Assembly: GCA_002428965.1 (NCBI GenBank)
Contig: DIYI01000005.1
Span: 829 to 64,828 of the forward strand
Length of the DNA: 64,000 nt
From: Jejuia sp. UBA6058
Lineage (GTDB): Bacteria; Bacteroidota; Bacteroidia; Flavobacteriales; Flavobacteriaceae
Reading direction: 5' to 3'
The notes beneath the pieces were generated by a model, which saw only the letters and a list, made by a program, of their open reading frames with translations, had not been told where the DNA came from and did not search any database. This document shows positions 7,238 through 17,400 of the stretch, piece by piece. The stretch's first letter is position 1; the number at the start of each line of letters is the position of its first letter. The translations under genes were made by a program, and so were the position numbers.

Positions 7238-7264
7238 CTTCATAGTAGTATGAAGTTTTTTTTT
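7238..7264 (+). terminator. Rho-independent terminator, plus strand
   Basis: CTTCAT pairs with ATGAAG around a 6-nt loop, followed by nine T residues. It follows the tRNA 3'-end fragment and has no plus-strand gene of its own in the window. It is probably the native terminator of the tRNA gene that was invaded. Confidence 0.7.
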
Positions 7265-7276
7265 ATTAAAATAAAT

Positions 7277-7300
7277 AAAGGCTCCCAATTGGGAGCCTTT
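7277..7300 (-). terminator. Terminator of the susC-susD-amylase operon
   Basis: A perfect 24-bp palindrome (AAAGGCTCCCAA and its complement) lies 76 bp beyond the stop of the last minus-strand gene. On the minus strand a T-rich tract follows it. It may act in both directions. Confidence 0.75.
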
Positions 7301-7376
7301 ATGTTACCAGTCTTTCAACCAATAACCAAACTAAACTAAACAAACTATATGCTTACATCAGTGTAAGCATATTTCT

Positions 7377-8099
7377 TTATTCTACAGAAAAACTAAAAAT
7401 TTGAGATTCTGAGTTATTGTTATTATCATCAATAGTAACCACTGTCCAGTAATACGTATTTCCTGAAGTAACAGTTACGTTAGTATTAGTGTTATCTGTA
7501 GTTGTGGTTTTATTTGTTGGTGGGCTTTCTGTTCCAAAAAACACATCATATTCTTTTATATCATCATCAACATCAGATCCATTCCATTGCAAGTTTACGC
7601 TAGTAGTTGATGAAGCTAAACTTTGAGCTAGGGTAGGAGCTACTAATTCCGCAGGAAATGGCGCATAAGATGATGTAGCTTCTCCAGCATTATAAAATTT
7701 CCAAGTAGCACTTTGAGCCGTTTCCGTGCCTGAATTTTTTGAAACCACATACCAAGAGTAAGGTGTGCTTCTTAAAATTGTAACGCTCTGTTCTGAGCTA
7801 TTCGTAATATAATTTTGAGTGCTTTGAGTATTTAAGTTTTTAACAAATAACTGATATGATGTCGCGTTGTCTGCATCGTTCCAGTTAAAAACTATAGTGC
7901 TTTCTGTACTTGTAAGGTTAGAGCCTGTGGTGCACTCAGAATTCTGTTCGGGAAAAACAAGATTTGCCGAACTTGGTGGTGTTGTTTGTTCTTGTCCAGG
8001 ATCGGGCATATCATCGCCTCCATTACTACCGCTACTACAACTTTGGTTTATACTGTAAATTAAAATACATCCTAAAATATATGTTATAAGCTTTTTCAT
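7377..8099 (-). CDS. Lipoprotein with fibronectin III-like domains
   Basis: The product is 240 aa with a lipoprotein signal ending INQSC, followed by a Gly/Asp/Pro-rich linker. Two beta-sandwich modules resembling fibronectin III follow. The first ends in PYSWYVVSKNSGTETAQSATWKF and the second runs from LQWNGSDVDDDIKEYDVFFG to YYWTVVTIDDNNNNSESQIFSF. No catalytic motif is seen. The start codon shares one base with the amylase stop (TAATG), so translation is coupled. As the last gene of the sus operon it is probably a surface glucan-binding or scaffold protein. The function is inferred from context. Confidence 0.75.
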   Translation of the reverse strand: MKKLITYILGCILIYSINQSCSSGSNGGDDMPDPGQEQTTPPSSANLVFPEQNSECTTGSNLTSTESTIVFNWNDADNATSYQLFVKNLNTQSTQNYITNSSEQSVTILRSTPYSWYVVSKNSGTETAQSATWKFYNAGEATSSYAPFPAELVAPTLAQSLASSTTSVNLQWNGSDVDDDIKEYDVFFGTESPPTNKTTTTDNTNTNVTVTSGNTYYWTVVTIDDNNNNSESQIFSFSVE

Positions 8100-11000
8100 T
8101 ATTTCTTAATGATTTTAAATGTTCTGATGTTTTCATTAGTTGCAATTTTAAGAAGATAGACACCTTTGGATAAACTCGTGGTATCGATATTTAAATTTGA
8201 ACTAGTACTCACATTATTGTATACAAGAGTCCCAAAAATGGAATACATTTCAATAGCAGCAGCTTTACCACTTAAATCACCTAAGAATACATCAACATAG
8301 TTATTGAACGGATTAGGATACACTAAAGCGTCTCCTCCAGAGAAATAGGATGTTTCGTATGTGCCTTGACAATCTTTGTCGGTTTTAACTACAATGTTGT
8401 TTTCTCCTATGGTAAGTGGTAATTCAATATATGATAATGAGGTTTCGGTAATATTTCCGTTTACTTCAATAGTATAAATTTCTCCTCCCAGTAGATCTAA
8501 AGCAATTGAATTTTTATGTTCTATGACTTTGGATAACACGGATAAATCTTCGGGTTCTGTAATACTAATATTAAAGCATTGTTCGTAATCTGCTTGTCCT
8601 TCAACAGTAATACACACTCTATAGTTACCAGCTTCTAAATTGGACTTGACATAAGAAGTAGTGAATGCCTCAGAATTATTTAACCCATTTCCAGTAATTG
8701 TAGCTGTATAATTTAAATTTTCTGATGCTTGTATATCAATAATACCATTATTACTATTTCTGCAGGTTTCATTGTAAATTTGTAATTGAAAATTATTTGA
8801 AGGAAGCACAAAAATTTCACATCCCGTAGCATCCACAGTAGCTCCTAAAGGAGTATTTGAACACAAATCACTTGCATTCGGTACGCCATCACTATCTAAA
8901 TCATTAGGGTCTACAACAGGCTGCGAACCATAAATATAATACTCTCCAGGAGCCAATGTTACAGATTCAGTTGCGTTTGATACTTCAATAGGGGCATTAT
9001 TTTCCATTAAACTGTACCAAGTTCCCGTTTGAGAAAAATTAGGATTGATAGATTGTTCAACAATATCAAAATTTGCAATAACAACTACGTCAAAATCACC
9101 TGTATTGTCGTTTAAATTAATGCGTTTTACTAGTCCATTTAGATTGTAGCTAAAATCATCAGTATTAAAAGTGGAAGGGTAATCGGTTTTTAATTTTATT
9201 ATTTTCGCCGTGGCATTGTATAAGTCTAAACGAGATTGATCCTCATCATAATTTAAAGTCCAAGCCACAGGTTTTCTGTCTAAACGGCAATTACCGTTAG
9301 TAATGTCATTTTCACAATTAATACTTTTATCGTAACCTAATTCTCCAAATTGCCAAAGCATTTTTGGTCCGGGTACGCTATAAAATATAGCTGATGCCGC
9401 TTCAATTCTATCTAATGCTGTTTGAAAATCTTTGGTGTCATGTTCGCTATTTGAATTTCCATAGTTAATATTTCTAACCATAAGGCGTTCTTCATCATGA
9501 CTTTCCATGTAGCCCACAACATGCGGGTCGTTCCAATTACGTTCCGTATATGATAACCAAGAGACATTGGCGTCAGAACTGTACCCCATTGTGTTCTGAT
9601 TAAAACTATGATTTAAGTTACCCCAAAACATAAAACCATAGTCTGCTAATTCTTTTTCTTCATCATTATCCGCAAAATGCTCTAAAATAAGATAAGCATC
9701 AGATGATACATTGTTCCAAATGTAATCTCCGTAGTCTTGAAGAATTCCAATTCTAGAATCATCTTTATTTCCCCATGCACCAACGTTATCTGGGTTGTTG
9801 GTTTGGGTAAATCCTTTAGATAAATCGAATCTAAAACCGTCTACTTTAAACTCATCAATCCAATACTTTAAAGTTTGCTTCACAAAGGTTTTAGTGTATT
9901 GACTTTCATGGTTAAAATCATAACCAACATTAAATGGATGTCTAGCATCTGGGTTTAACCAAGGGTTATCTGCAGCCGGTTTAAAGTTTGCGCTATCCCA
10001 ATATAATTGAGCTAATGGACTTTGGCTAAATGCATGATTATACACAACATCTAGTATTACAGCAATGCCTCTTGCGTGACATTCATCTACAAAAGATTTA
10101 AAGTGGTTTTGTGTACCATAATATTTATCTAACGCACCATGAAATGAAGGGTTGTAACCCCAACTATCATTACCTTCAAACTCGCTTACTGGCATAAGTT
10201 CAATGGCATTTATACCAAGATTTTCAAGGTAATCTAAATGAGTCATCGCCGCTAAAAAGGAATCGTCTTCAGTAAAATCCCTAATTAACATTTCGTAAAC
10301 GACAAGATTTTCTTGATCTGGTTTTGAAAACGAATTTACTTGCCAGTTGTAAGGTGTTTCATTAATTTGAAACGTAGAAATAATACCTGTTGCGCCTTCA
10401 GGGTAGTTCATTAAATTTGGATATGTCGTATCAGAAATGAATTGATCGTTATTTGGATCTAGTACTTTTTTAGAATAAGGATCGGCAACAAGCAAACTAT
10501 AGTCTACATAATATTGATATGCATATTCTTCGTCAGGATTTAAACCACCTATCGTAAGCCAAAATGTATCACCATCCTTTTTCATTTGATACCCTGGATC
10601 TAATGCCCAATTATTAAAGCTGCCCAAAACGAAAACATCGTTCTTCATGGGTGCTTGCAGCACAAAGGTTACCGAGCCATCATTGTTTTTGTTTAAGCCA
10701 TTTTCTAATCCCGTAGGAAGTGTTTCACTTTGTGTTGGTGTTTTAACATATACTGAAATGGTTTCTTCTTTATTTTCAGAATCTTTACTCGCGGTTGCAT
10801 TTATAGTAAAAGCACCTGTGGATGTAAATGTATATGGTACTGAAATGCTCGTAACTGAGGTTTCAGCTCCGATAGAACTGTTGTTAACTTTCAATTCTAA
10901 ATCTGCAGTAGTGCTTGCTTCTGCTGTAATATTGATATTATCGTTTATGTTGAATATAGCATTGTTGGAAGGAGAAGTAATTGTAACATTTAAGCCTTCT

Positions 11001-11416
11001 TCAAAAATTTGAATAAAAATATCTGGTCTTGATTGTTGGCTACCATCAGCACTTCTAAACACAATAGCAATATTGGTAATAATATCTCCGGCGTTTACGT
11101 TATAGAACGAGTTTATGTCTGGAGAAATCAACAGCTCGTACGTATTGGCAGTTGTTCTTGTTAATTTTGGCTGTGTGGTATTATTACCCCAAGAACCAAT
11201 TACATATTTCCAATCGCTGTTGCCTGTAGAAGTAGAAGTTAATACCCCAGTGTGTGCATATACGTCTCCAGTATAATCTTCAAGTTCTGAACCAGTAGCG
11301 TCAAAAGTAATCGTAACCGCGTTATTTGCCGTTGGTATGGCAGGAACTGTGGATACAGATTGCGAAACCGCAGTTAAGCAACTGAATAGAATTAATATAT
11401 TTATTAGTTTTTTCAT
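8099..11416 (-). CDS. Secreted multidomain GH13 alpha-amylase with T9SS sorting domain
   Basis: The product is 1105 aa with an N-terminal signal peptide (MKKLINILILFSCLTAVSQS). Domain order: a starch-binding E-set-like module, an Ig-like module beginning NVTITSPSNNAIFNINDN, a CBM48-like module (FVLGSFNNWALDPGYQMKKDG), and the GH13 barrel. Barrel motifs are DVVYNHAF, GFRFDLSKGF (nucleophile Asp), LILEHFAD (acid Glu) and MESHDEER. A thrombospondin type 3-like Ca-binding stretch follows (DSDGVPNASDLC). The C-terminal 75 residues (VYPNPFNNYVDV to GVYLLKIATNENIRTFKIIKK) are a type A T9SS sorting domain. It probably starts starch degradation at the cell surface, replacing the SusG lipoprotein of Bacteroides. 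Confidence 0.93.
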   Translation of the reverse strand: MKKLINILILFSCLTAVSQSVSTVPAIPTANNAVTITFDATGSELEDYTGDVYAHTGVLTSTSTGNSDWKYVIGSWGNNTTQPKLTRTTANTYELLISPDINSFYNVNAGDIITNIAIVFRSADGSQQSRPDIFIQIFEEGLNVTITSPSNNAIFNINDNINITAEASTTADLELKVNNSSIGAETSVTSISVPYTFTSTGAFTINATASKDSENKEETISVYVKTPTQSETLPTGLENGLNKNNDGSVTFVLQAPMKNDVFVLGSFNNWALDPGYQMKKDGDTFWLTIGGLNPDEEYAYQYYVDYSLLVADPYSKKVLDPNNDQFISDTTYPNLMNYPEGATGIISTFQINETPYNWQVNSFSKPDQENLVVYEMLIRDFTEDDSFLAAMTHLDYLENLGINAIELMPVSEFEGNDSWGYNPSFHGALDKYYGTQNHFKSFVDECHARGIAVILDVVYNHAFSQSPLAQLYWDSANFKPAADNPWLNPDARHPFNVGYDFNHESQYTKTFVKQTLKYWIDEFKVDGFRFDLSKGFTQTNNPDNVGAWGNKDDSRIGILQDYGDYIWNNVSSDAYLILEHFADNDEEKELADYGFMFWGNLNHSFNQNTMGYSSDANVSWLSYTERNWNDPHVVGYMESHDEERLMVRNINYGNSNSEHDTKDFQTALDRIEAASAIFYSVPGPKMLWQFGELGYDKSINCENDITNGNCRLDRKPVAWTLNYDEDQSRLDLYNATAKIIKLKTDYPSTFNTDDFSYNLNGLVKRINLNDNTGDFDVVVIANFDIVEQSINPNFSQTGTWYSLMENNAPIEVSNATESVTLAPGEYYIYGSQPVVDPNDLDSDGVPNASDLCSNTPLGATVDATGCEIFVLPSNNFQLQIYNETCRNSNNGIIDIQASENLNYTATITGNGLNNSEAFTTSYVKSNLEAGNYRVCITVEGQADYEQCFNISITEPEDLSVLSKVIEHKNSIALDLLGGEIYTIEVNGNITETSLSYIELPLTIGENNIVVKTDKDCQGTYETSYFSGGDALVYPNPFNNYVDVFLGDLSGKAAAIEMYSIFGTLVYNNVSTSSNLNIDTTSLSKGVYLLKIATNENIRTFKIIKK

Positions 11417-11490
11417 AGCATCATTTGTTTAAAAAAGGCACAAATTGTAGTTGTGCCTTTTTATCTAATTCAAAAAATGATTCCTATAGT

Positions 11491-12861
11491 TTATTGGATT
11501 TTATTTAATTGATAGCTATTATCATTTAAATCTACACGAACTCTATATAATCCGGCTGTTACAGCGATATTATTGTCAGAATCTTGATCTAAAAATCCAT
11601 CTAAACCAGCATCACCTAAATCGTCACCACTAGACCAGTCGTTATTACTTCTAAATTTAATTTCTCCATCGAGTAATGTTGCAACATCGCCATAAAATAC
11701 ATTTTCTTGTATTTCTGTAAGTGCAAAATCAGGTCCGGCACCTCCCCAGTCATTAAAACCAGAACCCACGATACCCCAAACATCATCAGCAACGATAGAA
11801 TATTCATTAGTACTGAAATTTACTGTTACCAAATAGTGTCCTTCGGTTACTGCAATGTTATTATCAGCATCTCTATCTAAAACACCATCTAAACCAGCGT
11901 CACCTAAATCGTCACCGCTAGACCAATCGTTATTACTTCTAAATTTAATCTCTCCGTCTATAAGTCTAACACTAACTTTAAATGTATCTGTTGTGTAATC
12001 GTAGTACATTTTTGCATCTGGTCCTGCACCACCCCAATCATTATATCCAGAACCTACAATTCCCCAAGAGTAAGGCTCTATTGTATAAGAATTGTCGTTT
12101 GTATTGATAGTGATTTTATAATCTCCAGCTGTCACGTTAATATTGTTGTCTGCATCTCGATCTAAAATTCCATCACCAGTGGCATCACCTAGATCGTCAC
12201 CACTTGACCAATCGTTATTTGTTCTAAATTTAATCTGTCCATCAATTAGCGTCACATAACTTACAATTACGCCAGCTTCACTGGTAGTGTAAAATGCTCC
12301 ATCAGGTCCGGCACCTCCCCAGTCGTTATAACCAGAACCAACAACACCCCACTCAGATATTTCGATACCAGAGCTTCCTCCAGTACTAGCTTCTAATAAA
12401 GTTACTGTTAGTTGAGCTATTTCGGTAAATACTTCTGTGGTTGATGAAGTGTCTCCAGGATAAGCTCTAACTCTGAAGTTTAGCATACCAGAATCTGGTG
12501 CAGCTATACCATAAGCTTCAGCTAGTTCTTTAAGAGTGGCTACAGTAACTTCCATTTGGTTATTAGCATTAGATAATGTAGTAACCAATGTTGCATCTGT
12601 AAAATCTCCTAGTATAGAAGATTGTAGCTCGTATGAGATATTAGTTTGTACCCCAAAATCTGCAGGGTTAAAGGAGAATATAGCTCCAATATTATTATTG
12701 GTACTGTTATCTGCTGGTAAAATATACTCTGATAAAAAAGTGTTTGTAAAGGCAAACTCACCTTGTGGAGCCGCAGTAAATACTAAATCGTCTTCTTCTT
12801 GACATGCTGTTACCGATAATACAGCAATACAGATTAAAAATATATACTTTAAGTTTTTCAT
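11491..12861 (-). CDS. SusE/SusF-like starch-binding lipoprotein with three tandem repeats
   Basis: The product is 456 aa with a lipoprotein signal (lipobox SVTAC). An N-terminal SusE-type domain (about residues 25-155) comes first. Three repeats of 95-96 residues follow, starting near W171, W266 and W362. Each opens with WGIVGSGYNDWGGAGPD and contains FRSNNDWSSGDDLGD and a LDxDxDNNI segment, likely Ca-binding. SusE and SusF of Bacteroides bind starch on the cell surface with similar tandem modules. It lies between susD and the amylase gene with short gaps. The near identity of repeats at DNA level (for example 11600-11660 against 11890-11950) suggests recent duplication or gene conversion. 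Confidence 0.88.
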   Translation of the reverse strand: MKNLKYIFLICIAVLSVTACQEEDDLVFTAAPQGEFAFTNTFLSEYILPADNSTNNNIGAIFSFNPADFGVQTNISYELQSSILGDFTDATLVTTLSNANNQMEVTVATLKELAEAYGIAAPDSGMLNFRVRAYPGDTSSTTEVFTEIAQLTVTLLEASTGGSSGIEISEWGVVGSGYNDWGGAGPDGAFYTTSEAGVIVSYVTLIDGQIKFRTNNDWSSGDDLGDATGDGILDRDADNNINVTAGDYKITINTNDNSYTIEPYSWGIVGSGYNDWGGAGPDAKMYYDYTTDTFKVSVRLIDGEIKFRSNNDWSSGDDLGDAGLDGVLDRDADNNIAVTEGHYLVTVNFSTNEYSIVADDVWGIVGSGFNDWGGAGPDFALTEIQENVFYGDVATLLDGEIKFRSNNDWSSGDDLGDAGLDGFLDQDSDNNIAVTAGLYRVRVDLNDNSYQLNKIQ

Positions 12862-12873
12862 GATTATGTTTTA

Positions 12874-14430
12874 TTAAAATCCTGTGTTTTGAGTTAAATT
12901 AGGGTTTGCTTGTAAAGCTGTTGCTGGAATAGGAAACAGCCTATAAGTATCTGGGATAGATGTACCACTAGCGGCACCACCTTTCCAAGGCCATATGTAG
13001 TTAGATCCTGTAAACTTGTTGAATCTTATTAAATCTGAACGTCTATGACCTTCAAGGTTTAATTCTCTAGCTCTCTCATCCAATATGAAGTCTAATGTTA
13101 AGTCTCCTGAGGAAATTGACGACGCTCCAGACCTGCTTCTTACAGCATTTACATAAGTTAAAGCGTCTTGTAGGTTTGCACCTGTAGCTCCTCTCAAGGC
13201 TAGTTCAGCATACATTAAATATACATCTGCAAGTCTATAAAACGGGAAATCTGTTGCTGAAAATTCTACTGGATTCCCACTTCCATCGGACATTGTATTT
13301 CTAAATTTTACAGAAGGATAACCATCCTCCCATGATTTATAGTCGTTCATCTCATAATTATGACCTTCAGTCCAAAATAGACTTGCGCGAACATCAGTTG
13401 AATTTTGTAAAGCAGATTCATCAGCACCAAATAGACCATACCATCCTTTAGAAGATCTATGTCCTGTCCATCCAGCGGATGCTCCAAAATCTGAAAGTGT
13501 CATGGTATCTGCACTTAATCCACCATTTACAATGTAAGTTGTGTTACCGTAACTTTGGCTAGTTAATGACTCTGCTAAAAGCGGGAAAATAACTCCTCCT
13601 GCCGTATCATTATCTGCTGAAAATAATTTGATAAAGTTACTTTCTAAAGTATAACCTCCCTCACTAATTATTTTAGAAACATAGGTTGCTGCGTCATTCC
13701 ATCTAGCATTGCCAGTATAGACTTCAGCATTAATATAAAGTTTAGCCAGTAGCATATCTACAACAAAGCGATTTGCTCTTCCGTAATCTGAGGTTGGAGA
13801 AATAATAGGTTCTATTTCTAAAAGCTCTGATTCAACAAAATCGAATAACTCTTGTCTTGAAGATTCTGGTAAAGGATCTGACTGTCCTAAATTTTCTTCA
13901 GTAGCTAATACACCTTTACCAAATACATCTATAAGGTTGTAGTATGCCAAAGCACGCAAAAATCTAGTTTCAGCTCTTAGGTTGTCTTCATTTGGGAAGT
14001 CTGCACCATCCAAAACCTGTAAAAAGTTATTACACTGTGGTATTGTGTAATACGCTCTATCATAAAACAATCTGAAAAATTTATTGTTTTGATCCCAATT
14101 GGATGTTGTTGTTAATTGATCTAAACCATCATCTCCCCAGCGATTTTTCATAGCATCTGCTGTAAAATCTTGAAGGTTAATAATAGCTCTTAAGAAAGCG
14201 CCTTCACCTGCATCTGGACTCACTATATCTGAACTTGCAGGACCACTTGGGCCAGTAAGTGCGAAAGATGCGTAAAGTCTTGAGATTAGGCCATCAACAG
14301 CATTAGGATCTGAAGCTAATAGTTCTTCTAACGACAATTCCGTTATTGGAGCCGTTTCTAAATCATCTGAACAAGAATTTAATCCAAGTACAGATAAACA
14401 AATTAATAAAATATAAACTCTTTTTTTCAT
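12874..14430 (-). CDS. susD: SusD-like outer-membrane glycan-binding lipoprotein
   Basis: The product is 518 aa, the normal family length. It has a lipoprotein signal (lipobox LGLNSC). The SusD/RagB pattern is clear: N-terminal DPNAVDGLISRLYASFA, a central TPR-like section (AETRFLRALAYYNLIDVFG), and a C-terminal section (ADVYLMYAELALRGATGANLQ, then LDFILDERARELNLEGHRRSDLIRF). It caps the SusC pore and feeds oligosaccharide into it. The gene begins 10 nt after the susC stop. The surrounding amylases make alpha-glucan the likely ligand. Confidence 0.96.
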   Translation of the reverse strand: MKKRVYILLICLSVLGLNSCSDDLETAPITELSLEELLASDPNAVDGLISRLYASFALTGPSGPASSDIVSPDAGEGAFLRAIINLQDFTADAMKNRWGDDGLDQLTTTSNWDQNNKFFRLFYDRAYYTIPQCNNFLQVLDGADFPNEDNLRAETRFLRALAYYNLIDVFGKGVLATEENLGQSDPLPESSRQELFDFVESELLEIEPIISPTSDYGRANRFVVDMLLAKLYINAEVYTGNARWNDAATYVSKIISEGGYTLESNFIKLFSADNDTAGGVIFPLLAESLTSQSYGNTTYIVNGGLSADTMTLSDFGASAGWTGHRSSKGWYGLFGADESALQNSTDVRASLFWTEGHNYEMNDYKSWEDGYPSVKFRNTMSDGSGNPVEFSATDFPFYRLADVYLMYAELALRGATGANLQDALTYVNAVRSRSGASSISSGDLTLDFILDERARELNLEGHRRSDLIRFNKFTGSNYIWPWKGGAASGTSIPDTYRLFPIPATALQANPNLTQNTGF

Positions 14431-14440
14431 AATAATTTTT

Positions 14441-17400
14441 TTAAAAGTCTAAATTAATTCCAACCGTATAAATTGTAGGTCTTGGATAAAAGTTCCTGTC
14501 TATACCGTCAAAATTTTCTGGATCTTGACCTGTGTAATCACTAATTAAAAATGGATTCGTTACTGAAGCATAAAGTCTTACAGAGCCATTTTTAATCATT
14601 TCATCAAACCGATGTCCTAAGGCAATGTTGTCGCATCTTAAGAACGTTGCATCTTCTAAGTAGTGATCAGAGAATTGACCGTTACCATTTACGATACTCA
14701 CATCTCCAAATACATCGTTAGCAGCACCCTCGTAGAAGTTTAATACATTGGTGATATTATTTTGGCTGCTAGCCACTGCACTATCGGTAAATCCATAGTT
14801 TAACTGTGGGAAGTTATAAATGTGGCCACCAACTTGACCTCTAAAGCTAGCACTTAAATCCCAGTTTTTATAGTTTACATTTAAACCAAAACCATACGTC
14901 CAGTTAGGTGCAATTTGCTCAAAATATCTATCCTCATCTGTAATTTGGTTATCTCCATTTAAATCTGCAAATGCATTTGGAATTGGATCACCATTAACAT
15001 CATAAACTTGTTTAAAAACAAAAGCACTTCTTGCTTGTTCTCCCACAGCGTGTCTAAATAAACTACTGCCAGTCCCTCTTAAACTACCACCTGCATTAAT
15101 ATCTGTTAATCCATTAAGGTCGGTCACTTCAGTTTTGTTATAAGAAAGGTTAGAAGAAAGACTTATGTTTAAGTTATCGGTTTGAATTGGATTTATATTT
15201 AAGTTCAATTCAAAACCTTCACTTTCAGTTTCTCCAACATTATCCACAAAGGCATTAGTAAGAGCTTGTCCTGGCGGTACAGGAGCTTCGGCTAATAAAT
15301 CTCTAGTATTTCTCTTATATATATCGAAAGAACCAGATATTAAACCTTGATCAAATAATGTAAAGTCTAACCCTAGGTTATAGGTGGTCGTTTTTTCCCA
15401 AGTTAGATCTGGGTTAAAAGGTTGTGCTGAATATAGAGACGAATTAGGGAAATATAAACTATTTGCATCTCCAGCTAAGAATAATGGGATAGAAGGATAA
15501 AAACCTACTACTCCAGTAATGTCTTGTTGACCTGTTTCACCCCAACCAAATCTTACTTTAAGATCTCTTATAACATTAGAATCTTCAAGAAACTTTTCCT
15601 CGTCTATTTGCCACGCCAAAGCTGCGGATGGGAAATAACCCCATCTGTTTTCTTTTGTAAATAGCGAAGAGGCATCAGCTCTAAACGAAACGGTTAACAA
15701 GTATCGTTCTAGTATGCTAACATTTGCTCTTGCAAAATATGACTGTAGGTTTAATACATTTAAGTATCGGTTATTAGGGTTTGCAGGATTAATAACTAAA
15801 AAGCGTTCACCTGTAGCAGGAGTTCCGTCAATGTCTGCGCTAAAAGTATCATAATTATATCGCTCTTGGTTACCGTCATTTTTAAAGTTTTGATAAGAAT
15901 AGCCAACTTGCAAATCGTACTTCTCAAAGATACCGCTACTTAAATCTTTTGAATATTGTAAATATCCATCTAAAGTGGTGTTGGTGATATGCTGGTTTTC
16001 TCTAAAGTGAACACCAGGGTTAAAAACAAAATTCGAGTTGATATCATTGTTTTCATCATCAAATTGATAAGTTTCAAATGCATTTTCGCTAAAGCGTTCT
16101 TCAATTTTGGCTCTAGAAGCATCTAAACCAACATTTACAACAGCTTTTAATTCTGGCAAGAAAGGCATTTTGTAATCAAACTCTACGTTACCTAAAAAAC
16201 GGAAAACACGCTCTGGTCTTTGCCTTTGCTGTAATCTAGCAACCGGGTTAGATTGCAATATATTTCTTGTGTTACCATCGTCAAAAGTAGTTAGATAATA
16301 ACCGCCAAATCTATTTGCTGCAGAGTTATCAAATATTGGTTTTGTTGGGTCGAATTCTGAAGCTTCTCTGATCGCACCACCCGCGTCAATAGCATTTTTA
16401 TCTACCAAAATTGCTTTCGCGTTTACGTCAATTTTTAAATTATCATCAAGTAATTTTGGTGTTAGTTTTATTGCTGCAGATACTCTTTCGTAATCATCAT
16501 TTAAAACAACACCTTCTGCATTAGTATATCCTAAAGAAGCTCTAAATGGAATTTTTTCAAATAAATTAGCTCTTGCGCTGAAGTTTGAGTTAGATGTAAA
16601 TGCGGTTCTTAAAATGGCATCTGTCCAATCTGTATTATAAATAGAATTGCCATTCAATGTTTGAATTATAGGTTCGTTCGTTTGAATTGTTCCAGAAGGT
16701 ACACCTAGTAGGTTTGCTCTATCTGGATGAAATTCTTGAATAAATCTTGTATACTCAGAACCATTCATAAAATCTAACCCTTCACTAGCATTACTAACAG
16801 ACACATCTGAACTGAAGTTGAATTTCACTTCGCCTGAAGTTCCTTTTTTTGTAGTAATGATGATAACACCATTTGACGCTCTAGAACCATAAATAGCTGT
16901 TGCAGAGGCATCTTTTAAAATAGAAAAACTTTCAATGTCATTGGGGTTTACTAATGTTAATGGGTTGCTTACACCAGCAGGATTGTCATTTCCAATTGGA
17001 ACACCATCAATTACGATTAAAGGATTGTTCTGCGCATTTAAAGATGAACCCCCTCTAATACGAATATTAGGCGCAGAGTCTGGTGAACCACCATTGTTAG
17101 TAATTCGTACACCAGCGGCCTTACCATTTAGAAGTTGATCGGTAGATACAATTGCACCTTTATTAAAGTCTTTATCGGTAACAACGTCAACAGAGCCTGT
17201 CGCATCTTTCTTCGTAGTACTACCATAACCAATCACCACTATCTCCTCTAATTGAGCAGCATCTTCAGCTAGCTCAACATTTAATGTGGATTGCCCTGAA
17301 TAAATAATTTCTTGAGATGCGTAGCCTACATAAGAAAATACAATAACATCTCCATTATTTACAGCGAGCTGATAATTTCCATCAAAATCTGTGGTGGTTC

